Part shown: positions 1 through 7,061 of the stretch, piece by piece | How positions within the stretch are numbered: the first letter of the stretch is position 1 | Layout of the letters: each line of letters begins with the position of its first letter | Assembly (NCBI RefSeq): GCF_016428645.1 | Contig: NZ_JAELXW010000067.1 | Coordinates: 1 to 41,471, forward strand | Direction of reading: 5' to 3' | Length of the DNA stretch: 41,471 nt | Origin: Glycomyces salinus | GTDB lineage: Bacteria; Actinomycetota; Actinomycetes; Mycobacteriales; Micromonosporaceae | The notes under the pieces: model-generated | Database searches by the model: none | Seen by the model: the letters and a program-made list of their open reading frames with translations, nothing else | Told to the model about the DNA's origin: nothing | Position numbers and translations under genes: made by a program

Positions 1-567
1 TCCGGCTTCGTGCGGCCGGAAGTTCACCGGGGTGGGGAAGGTGTTGTCGATGATCGAGGTCAGGCCGTTGTTCCCGGCGAACCGGGCGATGCCGGCGAGG
101 TCGCCGATCCTGATGAGCGGGTTGGAGACCGACTCGGTGTAGACGGCGACTGTCTCGGGCCGGAGCGCGGCCTCCCAGGCGTCGGGGTCGTCGGCGTCGA
201 CGAAGTCGACCTTCCACCCGACGCGCGGGGCATGCTCGGTGACGAGCAGATGCGTGCCCCCGTAGACGCTCCCCGCGACGATGAGGTGGTCGCCGGAGCT
301 CAGCACGCTGTGCAGCGCCGCGGAGATCGCGGCCATCCCCGAAGCCGTGGCGAGCGCGGCCTCGGCGCCTTCGAGCGCGGCGAGCTTGCCATGGAGGTAG
401 GTCTGCGTGGGGGTGTTGGAGTACCGCAGGTAGTCGACCCCGCCCTCCGGGGGCGTCTCGTAGACGGTCCCCTGGAAGATCGGATAGACCACCGAGCCTT
501 CGAGCGGCGGCCGAGGCTCGCCGCCGTGGACGGCCAGGGTCTCGAACCGGGGATGCGAGTCGCTCAT
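1..567 (-). CDS. Cystathionine gamma-synthase-type PLP enzyme (partial, 3' end outside window)
   Basis: A member of the Cys/Met-metabolism PLP-dependent family (cystathionine gamma-synthase/lyase, O-acetylhomoserine sulfhydrylase, methionine gamma-lyase). Only the first 189 residues are visible. The N-terminus has the family opening FETLAVHGGEPRPPLEGSV with YPIFQGTVYETP. The segment YLRYSNTPTQT is followed by ALEGAEAALATASGMAAISA, which includes the phosphate-binding SGMAAI loop. VYTESVSNPLIRIGDLAGIA and SIIDNTFPTP follow, with the Asp that contacts the pyridine nitrogen. The PLP lysine lies beyond the window edge. ATG is the first in-frame start. A TAGCCT box sits 6 nt before it, so the mRNA could be leaderless. 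The family is certain. The exact reaction (gamma-synthase, lyase or sulfhydrylase) cannot be decided from this half. Confidence 0.9.
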   Translation of the reverse strand, partial: MSDSHPRFETLAVHGGEPRPPLEGSVVYPIFQGTVYETPPEGGVDYLRYSNTPTQTYLHGKLAALEGAEAALATASGMAAISAALHSVLSSGDHLIVAGSVYGGTHLLVTEHAPRVGWKVDFVDADDPDAWEAALRPETVAVYTESVSNPLIRIGDLAGIARFAGNNGLTSIIDNTFPTPVNFRPHEAG

Positions 568-623
568 CCCCCAAGGCTACGGTCCCGCGTTCAGGTCGTC
601 GACCCATTGACCCCCTGGCGGTA

Positions 624-866
624 TCACAGCTGGGAGAGGCCGAAGGCGGACACGAACCCGACGACGGTGATCAGGCCGATGAGCAGGTGCGCGTCCTCGA
701 ACGCCTCGGGGATCATGGTGTCGGCGATCATGGCGAGGATCGCCCCGGCCGCGAAGGCGGTGATCGCCGCGACCGTACCCCCCGAGGCGTCACCGAGCAC
801 GCTGTAGCCGATCGTCGCGGCCAGTCCGGTGATGATCGCGATCGCGCTCCGCAGACCGAATCCCAT
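624..866 (-). pseudogene. 3' remnant of a ZIP-family metal permease
   Basis: The last 80 residues read as the C-terminal two to three helices of a ZIP-type divalent metal (zinc/iron) transporter. The segments ITGLAATIGYSVLGDASGG, AFAAGAILAMIADTMIPEAF and LIGLITVVGFVSAFGLSQL match the end of actinobacterial ZIP proteins. ZIP proteins are usually about 240-270 residues, so roughly two thirds is missing. The same frame extends upstream only about 30 residues, without ZIP character, before a stop at 960-962. Above that lies an unrelated reading frame (790-1158) that overlaps the remnant. I infer a deletion or rearrangement that removed the 5' part of the gene. An ATG exists at 866, but a working transporter is unlikely. 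Confidence 0.65.
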
Positions 867-1158
867 GGAGTCCTCGGGCGGGGCGATGCGCCGCCCGCCG
901 GTGCAGCGCGGGTAGGCGTCGCCCGGTGCCGGGCTTCGGTTCGGCCAGCGCCGAGTCGATCATCTGGAGCACGACCGGTTCGGACTCCCCGTCCAGCAGG
1001 AGCGGACCCATGACGGAGAATCCGCCCGCTTCCGCCTCATGCGGGGTGGGCCAGGTGGAGAACTCCTCGCACGCGGTGAGGACCTCCTCGAGCAGCATTG
1101 CGGCCACGGCCGCGGGGTCTGGTTGCGATAGCTTGTGCCGACGATGGCGTCGTTTCAT
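790..1158 (-). CDS. Unknown small protein, 3' end probably out of frame through ZIP remnant
   Basis: I do not recognise this 122-residue product. The first 75 residues look like a real soluble protein: a basic start (MKRRHRRHKLSQ), then an acidic helical stretch (AAVAAMLLEEVLTACEEF), then GGFSVMGPLLLDGESEPVV and LQMIDSALAEPKPG. After about residue 77 the sequence becomes Arg/His-rich. There it simply translates the ZIP remnant DNA in the wrong frame, so the natural C-terminus is probably lost. An in-frame GTG lies three codons upstream as an alternative start. It follows the pRiA4b ORF-3-like gene by about 120 bp on the same strand and may be the last gene of that operon. Function unknown; it may be a broken gene. 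Confidence 0.45.
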   Translation of the reverse strand: MKRRHRRHKLSQPDPAAVAAMLLEEVLTACEEFSTWPTPHEAEAGGFSVMGPLLLDGESEPVVLQMIDSALAEPKPGTGRRLPALHRRAAHRPARGLHGIRSAERDRDHHRTGRDDRLQRAR

Positions 1159-1277
1159 CGAGCCCACGCGACCATTGTCCAGCGGCCGAGGGAAGGCGAT
1201 CTATCCGCCCTCAGCCGCGAGCGCGCCGGCCCGCTCGATCCCGGCGGCGACTTGCCGGCGCAGAGGCGGCCCGCTGC

Positions 1278-2519
1278 TCACAGTGCCCTGAGGCGCTTGT
1301 TGGCCAGGTCCCGGTCGAAGTCGGCCGGGTCGAATTCGGTGGCGCGTTCGAGGCCGAGCCAGTCGAGCAGCTCGGCCTGCTCGGGCCCCGCCGAGCCGGT
1401 GAGGGCCGCTTTGAGGTGGGAGTAACCCGGCGGGCCGCCGCAGTCTTCGGGCGGGCACGCGCCCGCGCCGTCGGCGCAGTACGGGTAGGCGCGGTCGGCC
1501 TCGGCGGTCGTCTCCAATTCGAGGCTGACACGGTGCCTCCAGTCGTCTCCAAAGTCGTAGGTGTAGGCGAGGTCGGCTCCGGGCGTGAGGGCCTCGCCTA
1601 CGGTCGTCTTCGTTTCGTCGGCGCTGTCCTCGTCGGCCTCGGGGCCGTAGCGGGTGCCGTCGGCGGTGGTGAAGTCGTGCAGGTGCGCGTTCTTCCAGCC
1701 CATGGCCGCCTGGATCGCCGAGTGGAGCTGTCCGAGCGTCGCGGCGGGTGCGATGTCGATGCGGCGCCACGGGGTCGGGTCGTCGACGTCGAGCAGTTCG
1801 ACGCGGAGGCGGAGCACCGGGTCGCCCGGTTCGGGCTCGCCGCGCCTGCGCGCCAGGTCGGTGCGGCCCAGCGAGGTGAGGTTGACGTTGTCGCCCCTGA
1901 CGATGACGGTCCCGAGCTGGGCCAGGCGATCCATCACGATCCGCACGTCCGCCGCCGTGGACTTCCTGAGGGTGGCCATCTGGCGCGGGCTGCGGTCGGA
2001 CAATCTCCAGCGCGGGGCGAGGGTGTCCCAGACCGCTTCGGCGATCTTGTGGATCGAGAGCACGCCGGGGTGGATGTAGAGGATGCCGACGATGGTGTCG
2101 AAACCGAGGTCGTAGTCGATCTCGAGCAGGCTCTCGGCCCGCCATCCGTAGTCGGGCGAGACGGCGAAATTGCTCGACGCGAGGCCGCGGAACAGCGCGC
2201 GGCGCAGCCCTTCGGGGTCGTCGAGCGTCTTCGCGTGCTTCTTGACCGGCACCAGCCGGTGCTTGACCACTCGGACCAGGGCCGCCGCCTTCGCCCACTC
2301 GGCCAGTTCGGTGAGGCCGCGCAGCTCGGCGCTGGACTTGGTCTTCTCCACTCTTCCGAACATGACCGGGTCGACCTCGTCGCCGGTCTCCAGCAGCTCC
2401 ACCAGCTCGCGGGCGTCGGCGAGCCCGATGCGGTCGGTCTGCGTGAGCCTGCGCCCCTCACCGAGCCAGGACACCAGATCCCGGATCTGCCCCAGCAGGC
2501 CTTTCGGCCGTCGCGTCAT
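1278..2519 (-). CDS. pRiA4b ORF-3-like domain protein
   Basis: A 413-residue protein. Its C-terminal part (about 232-400) is a plasmid pRiA4b ORF-3-like domain, a family also known from the IS1096 passenger protein and of unsettled function. Supporting motifs are VLRLRVELLDVDDPTPWRRI, LGQLHSAIQAAMGWKNAHLH, ADLAYTYDFGDDWRHRV and a cysteine-containing stretch YPYCADGAGACPPEDCGGPP, ending with GYSHLKAAL. The N-terminal 230 residues are helical and winged-helix-like, and I do not recognise them. The ATG is preceded by AGAGGAG at good spacing. It lies 32 nt downstream of the DUF2786 gene and is almost certainly co-transcribed with it. The pair is divergent from the Wadjet operon. Whether it serves that system is unknown. 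Confidence 0.85.
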   Translation of the reverse strand: MTRRPKGLLGQIRDLVSWLGEGRRLTQTDRIGLADARELVELLETGDEVDPVMFGRVEKTKSSAELRGLTELAEWAKAAALVRVVKHRLVPVKKHAKTLDDPEGLRRALFRGLASSNFAVSPDYGWRAESLLEIDYDLGFDTIVGILYIHPGVLSIHKIAEAVWDTLAPRWRLSDRSPRQMATLRKSTAADVRIVMDRLAQLGTVIVRGDNVNLTSLGRTDLARRRGEPEPGDPVLRLRVELLDVDDPTPWRRIDIAPAATLGQLHSAIQAAMGWKNAHLHDFTTADGTRYGPEADEDSADETKTTVGEALTPGADLAYTYDFGDDWRHRVSLELETTAEADRAYPYCADGAGACPPEDCGGPPGYSHLKAALTGSAGPEQAELLDWLGLERATEFDPADFDRDLANKRLRAL

Positions 2520-2551
2520 CGATCGTCTCCTCTGCTCCTGGTCGGCGGGCC

Positions 2552-3883
2552 TCAGGCGCCGTCGAGGGCCTCGGCTCCCTGGAGTCTGGCACGGTCGGCC
2601 GCTGCCCGGCCGGCGACGTGGCCCTCGTAGTCGCTGATGCGCGTGGCGGCCCGCATCGTCAGGTTCGGGAACAGCTCCTCGATCTTGGCGTCCACGGCCT
2701 CGCGCCGCAACCGCATCACCGGCACCAGGTCGGTCCCGGTCTCGTCGGCCACTTCGCGGGCGGTCTGGTCGGCGGACTCGGCCAGCCGCTCGCCGATCCG
2801 CGCCGCGAACGAGGCCAGGAACGACTGCCGGAACGACCGCGTCCGCGACCGTCCGGAGCCGTCCCGCTTCGACCCCGCCCGAGTCATCGCGGACGTCGCC
2901 TGCACCAGCAGCGAGTTGTACAGCAACTCCACCGAGCGCAGGTTCGTGGCCCCGCCGACCACGGTCGCGAAGCCGGCCGTCAGCGAGTACACCGACCGGC
3001 ATCCGTTGGCGTCGGCCACCACGTGCAGCAGCTCGGACTTCGGCTTCTCGTAGGGCTTCTCGATGTAGATCCGCACGGCCGCGGTCTCCAGCGCGGCGTC
3101 CGGGGACTCCGCCAGGAGGGCTTCGTTGATCGAATGCCTGGCGATGAGCTGCTGGGCCTTGGCGGTGAATGCCTCGGCCTCGGCGTCGGAGTCGGTTGCC
3201 TCGGCCTTGGCCAGCAGTGCCCGGATTTTTTCGTACGCTTTGGACGATTCTGCGCCGCCGCCCCGGACCGAGCCCGAACGGCTGCCGGGGCGCGGCTGCA
3301 CCAGCGGGATCGGCTGGAAGTCGGCGATGGTGCCGAGCGCCTCCAAGAGCGCGGCCGAAGCCGTGACCCGGACGGGGCCTTCGAGATCAGCGAGGGCCTC
3401 GGCAGCGCATGCCGACGGCGAGCGTTCGGCCAGCGCCTCCCGCTGCGCGCTCCACTGGTCGCTCAGCTGCGCCTCCGCGTAGCGCCGCAGTTCGGAGCGC
3501 ATGAGCGTCGCGGCGGCGGTCTTCACGGCGGCACGGGCCGACTCCTTGGCCAGCAGGCTCAGCACGTCCATGGGCATCCATCCGCGGTCCCATGCCTGCC
3601 CGACCGCTTCGGCGGCCAGCGAGTCGATCGCGGCGGCCACCGCCTCGGGCCAGTGGGCGGACGGCGCCTGGCGGTACAGCAGCCGCGCCGACTCCTCCCA
3701 GGCGGGGGCGTCGCACTGGCCGCAAGCGCAGGTATCGGCGACGGTCTGGAGCAGTGCGAAACGGGCCTGGACCACCAGTTCCTCCCAGGTGGAGCGGCTC
3801 TGGCCTGTTGCTCGTTCCCTGGACCGGTGCTTGAGTTTCTCCCGTGACTTGGCCTTGCGTCGCTGCCGGTTGTTCCGTCCCAT
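2552..3883 (-). CDS. DUF2786 domain protein
   Basis: A 443-residue soluble protein. The DUF2786 signature is at about residues 214-255: KIRALLAKAEATDSDAEAEA followed by FTAKAQQLIARHSI. The C-terminal part contains VVGGATNLRSVELLYNSLLV, RSFRQSFLASFAARIGERL and ATRISDYEGHVAGRAAADRA, which are typical of longer actinobacterial DUF2786 proteins. The N-terminus is very basic (MGRNNRQRRKAKSREKLKHR), suggesting nucleic-acid contact. It is followed by a CxCxxC cluster at residues 52-57 (CACGQC) that could bind a metal. The start is set by a strong AGGAGG located 6 nt before the ATG. The biochemical role of DUF2786 is not established. Its placement divergent from a complete Wadjet operon makes a defence-related or plasmid-related role worth considering. 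Confidence 0.85.
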   Translation of the reverse strand: MGRNNRQRRKAKSREKLKHRSRERATGQSRSTWEELVVQARFALLQTVADTCACGQCDAPAWEESARLLYRQAPSAHWPEAVAAAIDSLAAEAVGQAWDRGWMPMDVLSLLAKESARAAVKTAAATLMRSELRRYAEAQLSDQWSAQREALAERSPSACAAEALADLEGPVRVTASAALLEALGTIADFQPIPLVQPRPGSRSGSVRGGGAESSKAYEKIRALLAKAEATDSDAEAEAFTAKAQQLIARHSINEALLAESPDAALETAAVRIYIEKPYEKPKSELLHVVADANGCRSVYSLTAGFATVVGGATNLRSVELLYNSLLVQATSAMTRAGSKRDGSGRSRTRSFRQSFLASFAARIGERLAESADQTAREVADETGTDLVPVMRLRREAVDAKIEELFPNLTMRAATRISDYEGHVAGRAAADRARLQGAEALDGA

Positions 3884-4218
3884 GCCGCACCTCCTGGATC
3901 GTTCTACCCGGTCCAACGGCCGAAGCCGAGCCGGGTGACGGCCGCCGACCGGTGAAGGACGCTACCGGGGTCTCTCGGACGGCGTTCGCGGGGTGCGGAG
4001 TAGGCGGAGGCCCGGTCCGGCGAACCCGGAGGCCGAAAAGGCGGCAACACAGCGGCCGAACATGCGTCGTGATACCTGCGAGGGAAACCGTGTCCTCCCG
4101 AACCGGCGACCGGATCGCACCATCGGCGCCCCGGCTGCGGCCGGGGCGGCCGTCGTTCGCGCTGATACCGTAGTTGAGGTTCGCTTTCATTCTGTGACCG
4201 GAAGACTTCGATGCCGCT
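3884..4218. promoter_or_regulatory. Divergent intergenic region between DUF2786 gene and Wadjet operon
   Basis: This 335-bp region must carry the promoters for both directions. I see no convincing ORF. Towards the Wadjet side there is a possible -10 (TACCGT at 4166-4171) without a recognisable -35. A weak GGAAG lies 14 nt before the GTG of the first Wadjet gene. No clear palindromic operator was found. Confidence 0.4.
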
Positions 4219-5757
4219 GTGACCGACACCGGGGACCACGCGTTCGGGCTGAACGCGGTCGGACTCGACGACCGCATGCGGCTGTTCGGCTTCATCACCT
4301 CTCCTGAACGGCACGACTACCTGTGGGTACTGCGCGCCATCGACCTCGCCCGGGCGAACTACCAGGTGGTGCTGTCGACCGAGGCGGTCGCCCAGGCGCT
4401 CGACGCGCTCGCCGAGCGCGGTGGCGACTGCCCCCGAAGTGGTGAGGTGGACCTGGCCGCCCGGCTCGACGCGCTCGACGACTGGGGCGTGCTCGACCGC
4501 ACCCAGGACGCGGCCAGGGCCGCCACGCTCGCCGAATACCGGCGCCGCCACTCGGTCTACCAGTTCACCGAGGCCGGACACCGGGCCTTCACCGCCGTGG
4601 AGTCGGTGCTGGGCGCGAAGATGGAGGAGACCTCCCTGTCGCGCACGGTGTTCGCGGACCTGCTGGAGGACCTGAAGGAGTTGGCCTCGGCCAATCGAGG
4701 CGGCGACGGCGAGACGGTCCTGCGGCGGTTCCGCCGCATAGACGCGTCGCTGAACGACGTCACCGAGCAGGCCGCCCGGTTCTACGCCATGCTCGGGGAC
4801 CTGACCCGCACCACCGAAGTCGACGCGGCGATCTTCCAGACCCACAAGGACGCGCTCATCAACCACCTGCGGGACTTCCACGGCGAGCTCCAGCGGTACT
4901 CGCCGCTGCTGCGCGAGGCGGCCGCCGCGGTCGAGGAGACGGGGGTCGATCGGCTGGTGGAGACCGCGGCCGAGCACGACGACCGGCCGTTCGCGACCCT
5001 CACCGACCGATTGGCGGACTGGCGGCGGCGCTGGGAGGGGGTCAAGGCGTGGCTGGCCCCGCCCTCGGCCGAGCTCGGGTCCGAAGTAGACCGGCTCTCG
5101 CACGCCACGTTCAACGCCATCTCCGACATCACCGGGATGGTGCGGCAGCTCGCCGACGCCCGGCGGGGCGGCGTCAGCCGCGAGTCGCAACTGCGGCACC
5201 TCGCCGCGTGGTTCGTGAACGCGCCTTCCATGGAGGCCGCGCACGCGCTGTTCGACGTGGTGTTCGACCTGGGCGGGCCCCTGCACGTCAATCGCCCCTA
5301 TGAGGAGCCCGAGATTCACGCCACCTCGGCGTCGTGGTGGGACACCGACGCGGTCGAGCTGTCGAAGACACTGCTGGAGAAGGGCCGCCGCACCGGCGGC
5401 CGCGACACGCGCGGCGCGAAGGTCAGGCGCGACGAAGCGACTCGGCTTCGGCTTCATGAGCGGCAGATCGAGGATGTGCGCAAGGACCGCGAGTCGGCGC
5501 TGTCGATGGCCGATCAGGCGCGCGACGGGTTCGCCGGCGCGGTTCTGGACGAGCGCCAACTGGGTCTGCTGCTGGACCTGATCGACAGGGCCGTGTCCGA
5601 GCGGCGGGGCCCCCTGCGCCACACCGTCTCGGCCGTCTCCAACGGCATCCGCCTGTCGCTCACGCCCGCCGACGGCGACACCGTGGTGTCCTCCAAGAGC
5701 GGCACGCTGCGCCTCGCGGGCCTGGCGCTCGCGGTCGAGCGGGTGAAGTCACGATGA
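4219..5757 (+). CDS. jetA: Wadjet type III JetA (TIGR02677, DUF2397)
   Basis: A 512-residue protein of the TIGR02677/DUF2397 family, the first component of type III Wadjet. By analogy with characterised Wadjet it is the MukF-like kleisin that bridges the SMC-like heads. The N-terminus (RLFGFITSPERHDYLWVLRA) and the segment YQFTEAGHRAFTAVESVLG are helical and winged-helix-like. They are followed by long helices (residues about 140-260) and a conserved C-terminal stretch ending SGTLRLAGLALAVERVKSR. The GTG start is the only plausible one near the family N-terminus, because the ATG at 4211 hits a stop after three codons. The stop overlaps the next ATG (ATGA), so translation is coupled. The family assignment and operon order are strong. 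The molecular role is transferred from other Wadjet types. Confidence 0.93.
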   Translation: MTDTGDHAFGLNAVGLDDRMRLFGFITSPERHDYLWVLRAIDLARANYQVVLSTEAVAQALDALAERGGDCPRSGEVDLAARLDALDDWGVLDRTQDAARAATLAEYRRRHSVYQFTEAGHRAFTAVESVLGAKMEETSLSRTVFADLLEDLKELASANRGGDGETVLRRFRRIDASLNDVTEQAARFYAMLGDLTRTTEVDAAIFQTHKDALINHLRDFHGELQRYSPLLREAAAAVEETGVDRLVETAAEHDDRPFATLTDRLADWRRRWEGVKAWLAPPSAELGSEVDRLSHATFNAISDITGMVRQLADARRGGVSRESQLRHLAAWFVNAPSMEAAHALFDVVFDLGGPLHVNRPYEEPEIHATSASWWDTDAVELSKTLLEKGRRTGGRDTRGAKVRRDEATRLRLHERQIEDVRKDRESALSMADQARDGFAGAVLDERQLGLLLDLIDRAVSERRGPLRHTVSAVSNGIRLSLTPADGDTVVSSKSGTLRLAGLALAVERVKSR

Positions 5758-7061
5758 GCCGCTACGCGCGCGAGATTTCGGACTACCAGCTGTCCGACTA
5801 CCAGCAGGCGGTCCGAGCGCTGCTGAAGACGCCGTTCGTCACCGCCTCGTTCCCTGACCGGGGGACCATCGGCCGCGTCCGGCAGTTCTCCGAGACGCTC
5901 GCGCGCGACCTGCGGGACGCCTTCGGCTACCAGCTCGTCCTCCGGGGCGACACGGCGCGGCTCCTGCGCGTCAAGGACCGCCTCGACGCCGCCCAGCCCG
6001 CGCGCACCCGGACCGGCCGCCCGTTCGACCGCCGCCGGTACGCCTACCTGTCGCTGATCACGGCGGTGCTGGCGCGCTGCGGCGCGCAGACGACCGTGAA
6101 GGAACTCGCCGCACTGCTCAAGGCGGACGCCAACCGCATCGCCGCACTCGGCTTCGACGAGGTCGACTACCAGCACCGACGCGCCTTCGTCGACGCCGTC
6201 GGGTGGTTGGAGGAGCGCTCGGTGATCCACGCGGCCGACGGCTCCTCCGAGGCGTGGGCGTCGGACCCCGACGACCAGGACGCGCTCTACGACGTGGACC
6301 GCGACGCCCTGTTCGCGCTGTGGCGCTCCCGCGTCATGCTCCAGTCGGTGACCGGCGTTGACGAGCTGCTCGGGGAGCGCGTGGCCTCCGAGTCCGATTC
6401 GGTGCTCAAGGAACGGGCCGGCCAGGCCGCTCGCAGAGCCGTGGCCGAGCGGCCGGTCGCCTACTACGCCGAGCACCCCGAACAGGTCGTCAACCACCTG
6501 CGCGGCAGTGTGATCGCCGACGACCTGCAGCGACTGACGGGCCTGGTGTTCGAGCGCCGCCGGGAGGGCGTGCTGCTGGTCGACACGGCCCGGGTGAGCG
6601 TGGAGGCGTTTCCGCGCGAAGGGGCCTTGGCGAACGCCGCCCTGCTGCTGCTGGTCGCCTGCTGCGACCTGGTCGTCGATCCGGACGCGGAGAGCGGTGA
6701 GGTGGAACTGTCGGCCGCGACCGGTGGACGGTTGGGGCGCGAGATCGACCAAGCCGTACCGGCCGGCACCGGGTTCGACGCCGACGCGGCGGCCGCCTCG
6801 CCCGATGCTCCGGATTCGGTGACCGCTGCGCGACCGTTCCTGCCCGACACGGCCGTGCATGACGAGTTTGGCGACATCCTGAACCGGTACGCGCGGAACT
6901 TCGGGCGCGACCACCACGAGGCACCGATGCGCCTGCTGCGCGACGCGCTGGACCTGCTCGAGCGGTTCCGGTTGGTCCGCCGTGTCGAAGGCGGGATAGC
7001 GCTGGAGCCGCTGGCGGGCCGCTACCGCAACACCGTCTTCCGCGAGGAGCAGCGCGAATGA
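5754..7061 (+). CDS. jetB: Wadjet type III JetB (TIGR02678, DUF2398)
   Basis: A 435-residue protein of the TIGR02678/DUF2398 family, the second Wadjet III component. By analogy it is the MukE/KITE-like partner binding the kleisin. Family-like segments are FDRRRYAYLSLITAVLARC, VDYQHRRAFVDAVGWLEERS, DALFALWRSRVMLQSVTGV, ERPVAYYAEHPEQVVNHL and the C-terminal ALDLLERFRLVRRVEGGI, a winged-helix ending. The start ATG lies inside ATGA with the jetA stop, and the stop lies inside ATGA with the jetC start. Length is normal for the family. Nothing looks truncated. Confidence 0.93.
   Translation: MSRYAREISDYQLSDYQQAVRALLKTPFVTASFPDRGTIGRVRQFSETLARDLRDAFGYQLVLRGDTARLLRVKDRLDAAQPARTRTGRPFDRRRYAYLSLITAVLARCGAQTTVKELAALLKADANRIAALGFDEVDYQHRRAFVDAVGWLEERSVIHAADGSSEAWASDPDDQDALYDVDRDALFALWRSRVMLQSVTGVDELLGERVASESDSVLKERAGQAARRAVAERPVAYYAEHPEQVVNHLRGSVIADDLQRLTGLVFERRREGVLLVDTARVSVEAFPREGALANAALLLLVACCDLVVDPDAESGEVELSAATGGRLGREIDQAVPAGTGFDADAAAASPDAPDSVTAARPFLPDTAVHDEFGDILNRYARNFGRDHHEAPMRLLRDALDLLERFRLVRRVEGGIALEPLAGRYRNTVFREEQRE

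Noticed and set aside
10-807. Long rightward open frames at the left end
   Set aside because: They are antisense to the PLP enzyme and ZIP remnant; products are Gly/Asp/Val-rich with no family motifs, typical of high-GC shadow frames.
1098-2630. A 510-codon rightward open frame
   Set aside because: It lies opposite the pRiA4b ORF-3-like gene, and its product is low-complexity Arg/Gly/Val sequence without motifs.
2520-3002. An upstream extension of the pRiA4b ORF-3-like frame
   Set aside because: It overlaps the DUF2786 coding region in another frame, while a strong AGAGGAG precedes the ATG at 2519.
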